Part shown: in pieces, positions 1 to 7,426 of the stretch
Layout of the letters: each line of letters starts with the position of its first letter
How positions within the stretch are numbered: the first letter of the stretch is position 1
DNA from: Macrococcoides epidermidis
GTDB lineage: Bacteria; Bacillota; Bacilli; Staphylococcales; Staphylococcaceae
Length of the DNA stretch: 64,000 bases
Direction: 5' to 3' (one strand)
NCBI RefSeq assembly: GCF_042659445.1
Contig: NZ_JBHSSR010000001.1
Notes under the pieces: generated by a model
Databases searched by the model: none
Seen by the model: the letters and a program-made list of their open reading frames with translations, nothing else
What the model was told of the DNA's origin: nothing
Position numbers and translations under genes: made by a program

Positions 1-409
1 CAAACGGCGCTTTAATATTATATGTTGATGCTTTTATAAAACCAAATTTAGTGTAATAACTAGGATGGCCTAATATTACGACTGGAACTGATAATGGGAT
101 TTTCGATAATGTATAATGCATTAAGGCAGTACCTATACCTTGTTTTTGATAATCAGGATGAACTGATAATGGTGCCATCGCAACGCCATCATATTCATCT
201 ATTTTTATTTTCGAGTACATAATATGTCCTACAATCTTATTACCAATGGTTGCGACTACCGTTAATTCAGGAATATAACTATCTGAATGCATTAATTCTT
301 CAACCAAAGTATGTTCCTGATTATCACTCATCGGTTCATTTTCAAAAGCGAGTTCTGTTGTATACATGATATCTTTTAAATCTTGCAAAGTAGCCTGTCT
401 TATTTTCAT
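1..409 (-). CDS. GNAT family N-acetyltransferase (C-terminus beyond window)
   Basis: Partial gene running off the left edge, 136 codons visible. It starts MKIRQATLQDLKDIMYTTE with an AGGAAG ribosome site seven bases before the ATG. The segment VHPDYQKQGIGTALMHY is the acetyl-CoA pyrophosphate-binding motif A of GNAT enzymes, followed by VVILGHPSYYTKFGF, the usual motif B region. The layout resembles YhbS-like acetyltransferases. The substrate cannot be read from sequence. It lies four bases after the small membrane protein gene at 414-680 on the same strand, so the two are probably co-transcribed and translationally coupled. Confidence 0.85.
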   Translation of the reverse strand, partial: MKIRQATLQDLKDIMYTTELAFENEPMSDNQEHTLVEELMHSDSYIPELTVVATIGNKIVGHIMYSKIKIDEYDGVAMAPLSVHPDYQKQGIGTALMHYTLSKIPLSVPVVILGHPSYYTKFGFIKASTYNIKAPF

Positions 410-413
410 ATTA

Positions 414-680
414 TTACTTCCTATACTTTTTATTTAATACGATTAAAATAATAATCATTGTAAAAGGCATAATAAATTCATATTGTGGTGCTGTCATACG
501 TGTAATAAATGAAATGACTGCAAATATTATAAATGTATATCCCATATACAAATATAACTTTCTATAATTCTCTTTTTTGTATTTCGTATTCACATTCGCA
601 TTAACAATTTGTTTACTGAGATATATCAAATATCCCCCCATCGCTAACATTAATATGTACATTAAATAATTTAAAATCAT
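414..680 (-). CDS. small membrane protein, 88 aa
   Basis: Unrecognised 88-residue protein. Three hydrophobic segments are visible: residues about 5-22, 45-62 and 68-83, with a lysine-rich loop (KYKKENYRK) between the first two, so it is probably an integral membrane protein. An AAAGGAG site lies nine bases before the ATG. It ends four bases upstream of the acetyltransferase gene on the same strand, suggesting a two-gene operon. No catalytic motif is visible and no function is proposed. Confidence 0.7.
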   Translation of the reverse strand: MILNYLMYILMLAMGGYLIYLSKQIVNANVNTKYKKENYRKLYLYMGYTFIIFAVISFITRMTAPQYEFIMPFTMIIILIVLNKKYRK

Positions 681-772
681 TATGAAAATCTCCTTTACTT
701 CTATTATAATGCAATAATTTTATTTAACAAAAAAATACACCACATGACGTGATGTATCTTAAACATAAGTTA

Positions 773-1228
773 TTAGAATCTGTAATATCCTGTAACTGTT
801 CCGTAGAATCCTCTGATTGAACGTTCACCAACACCAGCTCTAGGGTTAAGTGCGTCAACCATACGTCCGTTACCGATGTAAACTCCTACGTGGCTTCCAC
901 CGTTGAAGTATACTAAATCACCAGGTCTTGGATTATAAACACGTTTACCTGCTGCCATTTGTGCATAAGTTGTACGAGGGATTGATTTGCCCATTGCACG
1001 CATAACTTGTTGTGCAAAAGCTGAACAATCTACTGCGTAACGGTTGTTTGCACCGTATACGTATACTCTGTTCGCTGCGATTGAACGTGCTACTGATGCT
1101 ACATTATATGAATTGTATTTTTTGTATTTTTTATAAGTTGTCTTTTTAGTTGCTGCGTCTGCGTCATGCGTTGGTACCGATGTGAATACTACTGCTGATG
1201 TAACTGCTGCTAATAATAATTTTTTCAT
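773..1228 (-). CDS. secreted NlpC/P60 (C40) cell-wall peptidase
   Basis: 151-residue exported protein. A signal peptide (MKKLLLAAVTSAVVF... ending near ADAA, residue 26) is followed by a short Lys/Tyr-rich linker and one NlpC/P60 domain. The catalytic Cys is C68 in YAVDCSAFAQQV, the His is H113 in GSHVGVYIGNG, and the third polar position is Asp125 (MVDAL) where family members often have His. Such enzymes cleave D-gamma-glutamyl-diamino acid or nearby bonds in peptidoglycan stems. There is no LysM, SH3 or CHAP module, so wall targeting may rely on the basic linker. GGAGG precedes the ATG by eleven bases, slightly long. It is monocistronic. Confidence 0.9.
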   Translation of the reverse strand: MKKLLLAAVTSAVVFTSVPTHDADAATKKTTYKKYKKYNSYNVASVARSIAANRVYVYGANNRYAVDCSAFAQQVMRAMGKSIPRTTYAQMAAGKRVYNPRPGDLVYFNGGSHVGVYIGNGRMVDALNPRAGVGERSIRGFYGTVTGYYRF

Positions 1229-1610
1229 TATATATATTTCCTCCAGAATTTTCTTTTATAAGTTTGATTGTCTGTGCGACTTCTTGAGATAATCATAACA
1301 CCGAAAAATATCGAAATGTGCATTGTAATAGACTTGTTACATAACATATACGTTTTATGACACATTGTTACAAAATTGCATTAGGCTTTGTAACATTCGT
1401 AAAAGCCTGATATGACAAGCTTTAAAGGCATTTACGCATTAATATTGATTCATTTTCTGAGATTAAATATTACAAAATGTAATATAAATATGATGTTTAT
1501 TTAGATTGATTTCAATGTCCAAACTGTTTTTTTGCAATATTTAATTACTATCGTTTATAATTATGTAAGCACTATCATTAAAATAACTGTTAAATATAGG
1601 AGGAAAAAAC
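1229..1610. other. intergenic region between divergent peptidase and aldA genes
   Basis: About 380 AT-rich bases between divergently read genes, so it should hold both promoters. It contains a perfect palindrome at 1467-1485 (listed separately) and a short inverted repeat, AGGCTTT at 1383-1389 with AAAGCCT at 1402-1408. I see no conserved c-di-AMP (ydaO) riboswitch core, no tRNA and no credible small ORF. Confidence 0.5.
1467..1485. promoter_or_regulatory. candidate operator upstream of aldA
   Basis: Perfect inverted repeat ATATTACA-AAA-TGTAATAT, 19 bp in all, about 125 bp before the aldA start. Its size and symmetry fit a dimeric repressor site such as a TetR-type operator. No regulator gene is adjacent, so the cognate protein is unknown. 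Confidence 0.35.
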
Positions 1611-3098
1611 ATGAGTAACATATTAAAAGAACAATATGGTTTATTTATTAACGGAGAATTTGTTGATGCAGAAAACAAAGAAACGTTAGAGGTTAAGAGT
1701 CCTGCAACAGGTGAAGTTTTAGCGCATATTGCAAAAGCGACTACAGGAGATGTAGATAAAGCTGTTAAAGCTGCTGGTGAAGCTTTTAAAACATGGAGAC
1801 ATACAACAAGCACAGAGCGTGCTGCCTTATTAAATAAGATTGCAGATATTATGTATGAAAATAAAGATGATTTAGCGATGATTGAATCTATGAACTCTGG
1901 TAAAGCGATTCGTGAGTCAGCAAATATTGATATTCCAATGGCTGCCGATCACTTCCGTTACTTTGCTGGTGTAATTTTAGCAGATGAAGGTACAAATAAA
2001 GACTTAGCTGAAAATACTTTAAGTATTATTCGTCATGAACCTATCGGTGTAGTTGGGGCAGTTGTAGCATGGAACTTCCCAATGTTACTTGCTGCATGGA
2101 AACTTGCACCTGCATTAGCTGCTGGTAACGCTGTTGTTATTCAGCCATCTTCTTCTACACCACTTTCTTTATTACATTTAGCAGAGTTAATCAAAGATGT
2201 ATTACCTAAAGGTGTATTAAATGTATTAAGTGGTAAAGGGTCAGAATCTGGAGATGCAATCTTCAATCATGAAGACGTTGCAAAAGTTTCATTCACTGGA
2301 TCTACTGAAGTTGGTTACGGTGTAGCCAAAGCTGCAGCTGAACGTTTAGTACCTGCTACTTTAGAGTTAGGTGGTAAATCAGCGAACATTATCTTTGATG
2401 ACGCTAATATTGAGCAAGCCATCGAAGGTGCACAATTAGGTATTTTATTTAACCAAGGTGAAGTATGTTCAGCTGGTTCAAGACTTTATGTTCAAGAAGG
2501 CATCTATGATGAATTTGTTGGTAAATTAAAAGAAGCTTTCGAAAAAATCAATGTCGGTGATCCATTAGATCCAAACAATCATTACGGTTCTCAAACTGGA
2601 CAAGCCCAAATCGATAAAATCGAAGAATACATTGAAATTGCGAAGCAAGAAGGATTAAACATCGTTACTGGTGGAGAACGTTTAATGGATAATGGACGAG
2701 ATAAAGGATTCTTTTTCCCTCCAACAATTATTGAATTCGATGACAACAAATCACGTTTAGTTCAAGAAGAAATTTTTGGACCAGTAGTTGTTGTTTCTAA
2801 ATTCAAAACACAAGAAGAAGTAATTGAGAAAGCGAATGATTCAATCTACGGTTTAGCTGGTGGTATCTTTACTTCTAACATTAATCGTGCATTACAAGTT
2901 GCAAATCAAATGGATACTGGTCGTATCTGGATTAACACTTATAATCAAATTCAAGCTGGTTCACCATTCGGTGGTTACAAAAATCAGGTATCGGTCGTGA
3001 AACGTATAAAGAAACTTTACGTCACTATCAACAAGTTAAAAACTTATACATCGATTATTCTGATGCAGCAAAAGGTATCTATAAATAAGTTAGTTTAA
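1611..3098 (+). CDS. aldA: aldehyde dehydrogenase, AldA-like, with 3' frameshift
   Basis: NAD-dependent aldehyde dehydrogenase closely resembling Staphylococcus AldA. Visible signatures are VVAWNFPMLLAAWK, LELGGKSAN with the general-base Glu, and the catalytic Cys in FNQGEVCSAGSRL. The enzyme would oxidise an aldehyde to its acid in the cytosol. Start is ATG after AGGAGG. The last 37 residues are out of frame. After GGYKN the reading departs from the family ending, but the other frame encodes SGIGRETYKETLRHYQQVKN and ends at 3088. Restoring one A in the five-A run 2979-2983 would give a normal 492-residue enzyme. As written, the protein loses the conserved C-terminal oligomerisation strand. 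This may be a real mutation or a homopolymer error. Confidence 0.88.
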   Translation: MSNILKEQYGLFINGEFVDAENKETLEVKSPATGEVLAHIAKATTGDVDKAVKAAGEAFKTWRHTTSTERAALLNKIADIMYENKDDLAMIESMNSGKAIRESANIDIPMAADHFRYFAGVILADEGTNKDLAENTLSIIRHEPIGVVGAVVAWNFPMLLAAWKLAPALAAGNAVVIQPSSSTPLSLLHLAELIKDVLPKGVLNVLSGKGSESGDAIFNHEDVAKVSFTGSTEVGYGVAKAAAERLVPATLELGGKSANIIFDDANIEQAIEGAQLGILFNQGEVCSAGSRLYVQEGIYDEFVGKLKEAFEKINVGDPLDPNNHYGSQTGQAQIDKIEEYIEIAKQEGLNIVTGGERLMDNGRDKGFFFPPTIIEFDDNKSRLVQEEIFGPVVVVSKFKTQEEVIEKANDSIYGLAGGIFTSNINRALQVANQMDTGRIWINTYNQIQAGSPFGGYKNQVSVVKRIKKLYVTINKLKTYTSIILMQQKVSINKLV

Positions 3099-3102
3099 AA
3101 TG

Positions 3103-3139
3103 AAATGTCCCGCTACAAATTTGTAGCAGGACATTTTTT
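3103..3139. terminator. bidirectional Rho-independent terminator
   Basis: Long stem AAATGTCC(C)GCTACAAA paired with TTTGTAGC(A)GGACATTT, followed by a T-run on the plus strand. It lies between the convergent aldA and CAP-domain genes and can serve both. Confidence 0.85.
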
Positions 3140-3143
3140 CATT

Positions 3144-3701
3144 TTATTTAGTAGTAAAGATTTGTACAGCGTAATAGTAGTTACGTTGTTTGTTAGTGTC
3201 ATATGCAACTTTCATTGCAATAGAACTTCTTTTGAAATTTGGACGTAACATATTTGCTCTATGATCTTTAGATTGTTTCCATTGATTAAACATTAATTGC
3301 GCTAAATATTTTTCATCCGTTGATGGCGTTTCAGTACTTTTAATGCTACGTTTCATAACATTCTCACCTTTAATGATCGGTTGAACAGATTTAGGAAACG
3401 CTGTTTTAAAAAGTGTACCATCTGGACGGTAATGAGAGAATACTTTTGTTACTTCTTCTGCTCTTTTATTCGTACCAGTTTTAATCTTTTTATCGCTGAT
3501 GTATTTAATAGGCGCAACACCGTTTGCTTTTCTTTCTTTATTAATAAGCTTTAATAACTCAACATTCAAACGGTAGTTACTTAATTTGTTACTCGTATTA
3601 AATTCTGAATTTGTTGCAGCATCTGCTGATTTTGGAGCATCGTAAGATACACCTGAGAATAGAATTGCACTTGTAAGTGAAACTGATAATAATTTTTTCA
3701 T
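3144..3701 (-). CDS. secreted CAP (SCP-like) domain protein
   Basis: 185-residue exported protein with a signal peptide (MKKLLSVSLTSAILFSG..., probable cleavage after the ADAA near residue 29). The rest is a single CAP/SCP domain: LLKLINKERKANGVAPIKY at its start, the SHYRPDG segment carrying the usual His, GENVM, then MFNQWKQSKDHRANMLRPNF with the second His pair and YYYAVQIF at the end. CAP proteins of this type (YkwD-like) are extracellular, and their biochemical role in Firmicutes is unsettled. A strong AGGAG site precedes the ATG. The gene is monocistronic and ends against the aldA terminator. Confidence 0.9.
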   Translation of the reverse strand: MKKLLSVSLTSAILFSGVSYDAPKSADAATNSEFNTSNKLSNYRLNVELLKLINKERKANGVAPIKYISDKKIKTGTNKRAEEVTKVFSHYRPDGTLFKTAFPKSVQPIIKGENVMKRSIKSTETPSTDEKYLAQLMFNQWKQSKDHRANMLRPNFKRSSIAMKVAYDTNKQRNYYYAVQIFTTK

Positions 3702-3877
3702 TATAAATCTCCTCTTTTGATATGTATGACCGAATACATATTATATTCATGAGAATAATATTACTTTAATTAGAGTAAATGTACAATGACAAAGTATATA
3801 ATTTAAAAATTTATAAAAAAATATCATACAATATTAAATAACGAAAATAATATAGATTAATATATTAGATTATTTTT

Positions 3878-4226
3878 CATCTTTTCCGGATTCTCTTAGT
3901 ATCCGGAAATGTTGGACTAGATTTTATGTTTATTCCCTTCATCTTTTCCGGATTCTCTTAGTATCCGGAAATGTTGGACTAGATTTTATGTTTATTCCCT
4001 TCATCTTTTCCGGATTCTCCAACTATCCGGAAATGTTGGATCATATTTAATCCTTATGCACTTCATCTTTTCCGGATTCTCCAACTATCCGGAAATGTTG
4101 GATCATATTTAATGCTTATACCCTTCATCTTTTCCGGATTCTCCAACTATCCGGAAATGTTGGATCATATTTAATGCTTATGCACTTCATCTTTTCCGGA
4201 TTCTCCAACTATCCAGAAAAGATGAA
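3878..4226. repeat. 62-bp tandem repeat array, each unit a hairpin (6 copies)
   Basis: Six copies begin at 3878, 3940, 4002, 4064, 4126 and 4188, exactly 62 bp apart; the last is truncated. Each copy carries an inverted repeat of 9 bp arms (TTTCCGGAT / ATCCGGAAA) around a 9-nt loop. Copies 1-2 have a TTAGT-type loop and tails containing ACTAG; copies 3-6 have a CCAAC-type loop and slightly different tails. The last copy has longer arms (TTCATCTTTTC / GAAAAGATGAA) and sits 12 bp beyond the stop codon of the NERD gene. The entire unit is conserved, including the spacer, so this is not CRISPR. 3702-3877, between the array and the CAP gene, is AT-rich and otherwise featureless. Confidence 0.9.
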
Positions 4227-4237
4227 ACGTTAAAATC

Positions 4238-5140
4238 CTAAAAATCATATTCGATATAACAAGTTGATCTTGCTTCACCGACTTTTTGATAGTGCTTCGA
4301 TAAAAAATATCGTATCGTTCTTTCATTTAAACCTGTCCATTTGGCAATTTCAGTCGTTTTAGCCCTTCCTTTCTTTATCGCTGCAATGGCATCAAATGTT
4401 CTTATCATCACTTCTTTATTCTTCTCTTTATGACCACAGCTACAAATAAAATATTGTTTCTTAAACTTATGACTCATCCCTAGTTTTCCACACTTACTAC
4501 ATTTTATCCCGACTTTCATTCGTTCAAAATCATAGTAATTTATCTCCTCATGTTCAGAATCATTTTTATGCTGTTCGACCAATATATTTGCAAAACGCTG
4601 CATCTCTGAATTAATATGCTGATAACGCTTAAGATGATTCACTATTTTATGTACATCAAAATGAAAATTTATATCTTTACTTCCCGGAAAGTTCCTTAAG
4701 TCCAATGTCTCATTGATAAATATGATTTTACTAATTACATTAAAGTGAAAACTATTCTCCTTAACGATTTGTTTCAATTTCTTATGTCCCTTCATTAATG
4801 AAGACACAAGATCTTTTTCCACATATCCATTCTCACTCGTAAATATTCCATCTTCATAATCATATCGACCACTAAAGTTCTTCACATCAAAATGAAATAC
4901 AGTATCTTCAGTTATAACGATAAAGTCATATTGTATTTCACCAGGCATTTCTATTCTGATGTCCCATAAGATAATAATATTTTCTATATCGCTTATTAGA
5001 TGAAGAAACTTTTCTTCACCTTCTAATCCTTTCTTATAATGTGATAATGCCAGGTAGTCTCTTTTCTTAAAGAATAAGCGCTGATCAACTTCTAATAAAT
5101 ATGATATATACCGCGATGGATGATGTGACTTGAGTAACAT
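4238..5140 (-). CDS. NERD-domain protein with zinc ribbon and C-terminal helix-turn-helix
   Basis: 300-residue cytoplasmic protein. The N-terminal half is a nuclease-related (NERD) domain: GLEGEEKFLHLI, IQYDFIVI with the conserved Asp, then FHFDVKNFSGRY, matching the D...(E/D)xK pattern of restriction-like folds. Residues about 213-236 form a zinc ribbon (CSKCG...CSCG). The C-terminus (about 245-290) looks like a helix-turn-helix (TTEIAKWTGLNERTIRYFLSKH). It could bind and possibly cut DNA, but no substrate is known. An AAAGGAGGG site precedes the ATG. Its 3' end abuts the hairpin array. Confidence 0.8.
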   Translation of the reverse strand: MLLKSHHPSRYISYLLEVDQRLFFKKRDYLALSHYKKGLEGEEKFLHLISDIENIIILWDIRIEMPGEIQYDFIVITEDTVFHFDVKNFSGRYDYEDGIFTSENGYVEKDLVSSLMKGHKKLKQIVKENSFHFNVISKIIFINETLDLRNFPGSKDINFHFDVHKIVNHLKRYQHINSEMQRFANILVEQHKNDSEHEEINYYDFERMKVGIKCSKCGKLGMSHKFKKQYFICSCGHKEKNKEVMIRTFDAIAAIKKGRAKTTEIAKWTGLNERTIRYFLSKHYQKVGEARSTCYIEYDF

Positions 5141-5252
5141 TTTAAGCCCTCCTTTCGCTCATCATATAAAGGAAAGAAATTGTGTGCAAATTGTAGCAAT
5201 TCAATAATTGTGCATCGTTCAACGCAGAAAATGAATTTTGGAACAAATTAAA

Positions 5253-5286
5253 AAAGAAACTGCAGCATTTTCGTTGCAGTTTCTTA
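5253..5286 (-). terminator. terminator of a decayed alcohol dehydrogenase gene
   Basis: Hairpin AAGAAACTGCA / TGCAGTTTCTT with an A-rich tract on the left that reads as U's on the minus strand. It follows the alcohol dehydrogenase remnant at 5312-5491 and probably belonged to it. Confidence 0.7.
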
Positions 5287-5311
5287 AAATTAGCATTTCA
5301 TTCAAATTTTT

Positions 5312-5491
5312 TTAATGGCTACATTGTTTATGCATGTCAATAACCATACGACCTTGTATTTTACCGTCATGCATTTCTTTAAATACATCGTTCACTTCAT
5401 GTAGACAACGTGTTTCAACAATCGGTACAACTTTACCTTCTGCACCGAATTCAAATGCTTCACGTAAATCTTCATTTGAATATAATTGATC
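5312..5491 (-). pseudogene. C-terminal remnant of a zinc-type alcohol dehydrogenase
   Basis: The minus strand encodes about 59 residues ending in a stop: DQLYSNEDLREAFEF, then GKVVPIVETRCLHEVNDVFK, then KIQGRMVIDMH. This is the C-terminal end of a medium-chain alcohol dehydrogenase, where the strand GRMVIDM is typical. Upstream of about 5491 the similarity stops and the frame meets a stop codon, so the N-terminal 80 percent (zinc site, Rossmann fold) has been deleted. The original terminator remains downstream. No start codon or ribosome site is available, so it should be non-functional. Confidence 0.8.
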
Positions 5492-5631
5492 GTGATTTAT
5501 TGAACAATAAGTGAAAGTATATAAACAATATTAAAGGTAAATTACATACAAACAAAATAAAAATTTTAAATAAATTACTTTCTTCTAAAATCATTTCGAG
5601 TATGGTACTTTGATGAAAAGGGAGTGAAAAT

Positions 5632-6096
5632 ATGTTTATTATTCAACCAATGACACTTACAGATGCTAAAGAAATATTAACATGGCAATATGATTCACCT
5701 TATGATTTCTACAATATCAATAATACTGATAAAAACCCTGCAGAAATACTGAATGATACAATTCGTACTAATCATTTCTATAGTGTGTATCAGCAAGAAC
5801 TTATCGGACTTATAGAATTACATCACAATAAAAATACCTGTACACTCGGGCTTGGACTTAAGCCAGAATATACAGGTAAAGGTTATGGTGAAACTTTCGT
5901 CAGAGAGGCGATCACTTTCATTCGAACGACATATCCAGAAACTACAATTATCGAGCTTGCAGTTGCTACTTTCAATGAACGTGCGATTAAAGTGTATGAA
6001 CGATGTGGTTTCGAAGCACTCGACTATGAACTAATGGCAGCTCACGGTGTATTACATGAATTTCTGAAGATGCGAAAAATATTAAATAACATCTAA
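5632..6096 (+). CDS. GNAT family N-acetyltransferase
   Basis: 154-residue single-domain acetyltransferase. IELHHNKNTCTLGLGLKPEYTGKGYGETFVREA contains the strand and motif A (GKGYGE) that bind acetyl-CoA, and NERAIKVYERCGFEAL is the motif B/C region with the conserved Asn-x-x-Ala-x-x-x-Tyr. This organisation is RimJ/RimL-like. The acceptor is unknown. Start is ATG with GGGAG upstream. Its last 15 bp overlap the 3' end of the convergent BASS transporter gene, so no terminator fits between them. Confidence 0.85.
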   Translation: MFIIQPMTLTDAKEILTWQYDSPYDFYNINNTDKNPAEILNDTIRTNHFYSVYQQELIGLIELHHNKNTCTLGLGLKPEYTGKGYGETFVREAITFIRTTYPETTIIELAVATFNERAIKVYERCGFEALDYELMAAHGVLHEFLKMRKILNNI

Positions 6097-7041
6097 ATGA
6101 TGTTCTTTGATCGGTCTTTTCTTCTCAAGCTGGGTACTCACAATACTTGCTAAAAGTTGCTGAAAGAGCATGCCAAAAGCAACTGGTAAGGCAACTTTAG
6201 GCGGAAAATAAGTTGTCGCGACAATAACTCCGGTCGAAATATTTCGCATGCCACATAAAAATGTAATACTGACATGACGTGCATAACTACATTGCATAAA
6301 GTGACTCATCACACTGCTAATCACATAACCGCTCACTACAACAACGAATACAACAGCAATGATAATAACTAATTCTATCGAGAAATCTTTCATATACGGT
6401 GCAATCGCCCCACCATTGACAAAGATAATACCAAACAATGCAAGTCTACTGAAAGGATTTAGTCTGTTACCTATCTTGTCAGGTATTTTTCCATGACTCG
6501 CTTCATTGATGACAATGGCAACTATTGTTGGAACGACAATCATCAATATGAGATCCATGATTAAGTCACTCGTATTAATCTTCACAGTTTCACCTGAAAC
6601 AATATGCATCGTCAGTGGAATGATCACTGGTGCTAAAAATGTATCAAGTAATACAACAGCTAAACCTAATGGTAAGTCTCCTCGACCAACATTTATCCAG
6701 ATGATGCTCGTAACACCCGTTGGTATACACATCAACATCACAAAACCAATCACAAGTAAATGATCATCAAAAATTAGATTGGCAATGAGATAACTTAACA
6801 CCGGCATAATCAAATGCAGAACAATCATACAAAACAATATGTCTCTCGGTGCTTTGTAGAAAATATTCAAATCACTAAACTTCATCTTCATACTGCCGGA
6901 AAACGTTATAAATGCGAACAAATACGGCACTACAATTAAAAAATGATGCCCAAATTCATCGAAAATGACACCTAAAGATAAACTAATTAATGTAAGCAAA
7001 GCGATATTTTTCTGTAAAAATTTATTCATTAAATCAATCAA
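6082..7041 (-). CDS. bile acid:sodium symporter (BASS) family transporter
   Basis: Integral membrane protein with about nine or ten hydrophobic segments. The motifs CIPTGVTSIIWINVGRGDLPLGLAVVLLDTFLAP and FLCGMRNISTG fit the two crossing regions and sodium sites of the BASS/YfeH-like fold. It would import an organic anion with sodium; the substrate is not determinable. I place the start at TTG 7041 because AGGAG lies seven bases before it; an upstream ATG at 7077 in the same frame has no ribosome site, and an ATG at 7029 is also possible. It ends inside the convergent acetyltransferase gene. Confidence 0.8.
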   Translation of the reverse strand: MIDLMNKFLQKNIALLTLISLSLGVIFDEFGHHFLIVVPYLFAFITFSGSMKMKFSDLNIFYKAPRDILFCMIVLHLIMPVLSYLIANLIFDDHLLVIGFVMLMCIPTGVTSIIWINVGRGDLPLGLAVVLLDTFLAPVIIPLTMHIVSGETVKINTSDLIMDLILMIVVPTIVAIVINEASHGKIPDKIGNRLNPFSRLALFGIIFVNGGAIAPYMKDFSIELVIIIAVVFVVVVSGYVISSVMSHFMQCSYARHVSITFLCGMRNISTGVIVATTYFPPKVALPVAFGMLFQQLLASIVSTQLEKKRPIKEHHLDVI

Positions 7042-7128
7042 CGATTTTCTCCTAAAATAATAATTATTATCTATCATTTATTATAAAAATCTGGGTATGA
7101 TAAAAGTGTAGCACAATATATAAATGAT

Positions 7129-7373
7129 ATGATTAAAATGACAACATTCGAAATCCTTCTCTATATTGTTATATTCAAACTTGGCATCATAATACTGGTT
7201 AATTTCTCTAAAAAAAATTATTATATTTATCAATGAAAAACAAACACATTCAAATGATACAATATTTGATGGTTCTACTAGTACTTCAATCTGGCACTGT
7301 TGATAAAGACTGCAATGATTCATCTTTCTTCGAGGCTGGTTGTGACGCTTGCAGAGGAGATGGTGGCGACTAA
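7129..7373 (+). pseudogene. possible decayed small membrane protein gene
   Basis: Plus-strand coding potential is split over frames. MIKMTTFEILLYIVIFKLGIII (7129-7236) is a membrane-helix N-terminus. A middle piece reads NEKQTHSNDTIFDGSTSTS in another frame, and 7233-7373 ends DSSFFEAGCDACRGDGGD, a Cys/Gly/Asp tail seen in some Firmicute small proteins. One or two indels would join them. No ribosome site is obvious. A minus-strand ORF also covers 7081-7413 but looks like a shadow. The call is tentative. Confidence 0.3.
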
Positions 7374-7390
7374 AATCATCAAAATTAGTA

Positions 7391-7420
7391 TAAGGCAATG
7401 CCAAATCTGGCATTGCCTTA
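7391..7420. terminator. terminator downstream of mqo
   Basis: Near-perfect hairpin TAAGGCAATGCCA / TGGCATTGCCTTA just beyond the mqo stop codon. The plus-strand side is followed by a T-rich tract, so it may act in both directions. Confidence 0.75.
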
Positions 7421-7426
7421 TCTTTA

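Noticed and set aside
1229..1440. c-di-AMP (ydaO) riboswitch or WalR boxes before the NlpC/P60 gene
   Set aside because: No conserved riboswitch core seen; TGTAAC-like words occur but not as a clean WalR repeat with five-base spacing.
3878..4226. CRISPR array
   Set aside because: The spacer part is conserved between units as well as the repeat, and the whole is simply a 62-bp tandem repeat; no cas genes are nearby.
7081..7413. 110-codon minus-strand ORF
   Set aside because: No ribosome site, no recognisable composition, and it overlaps better plus-strand coding remnants and the mqo terminator region.
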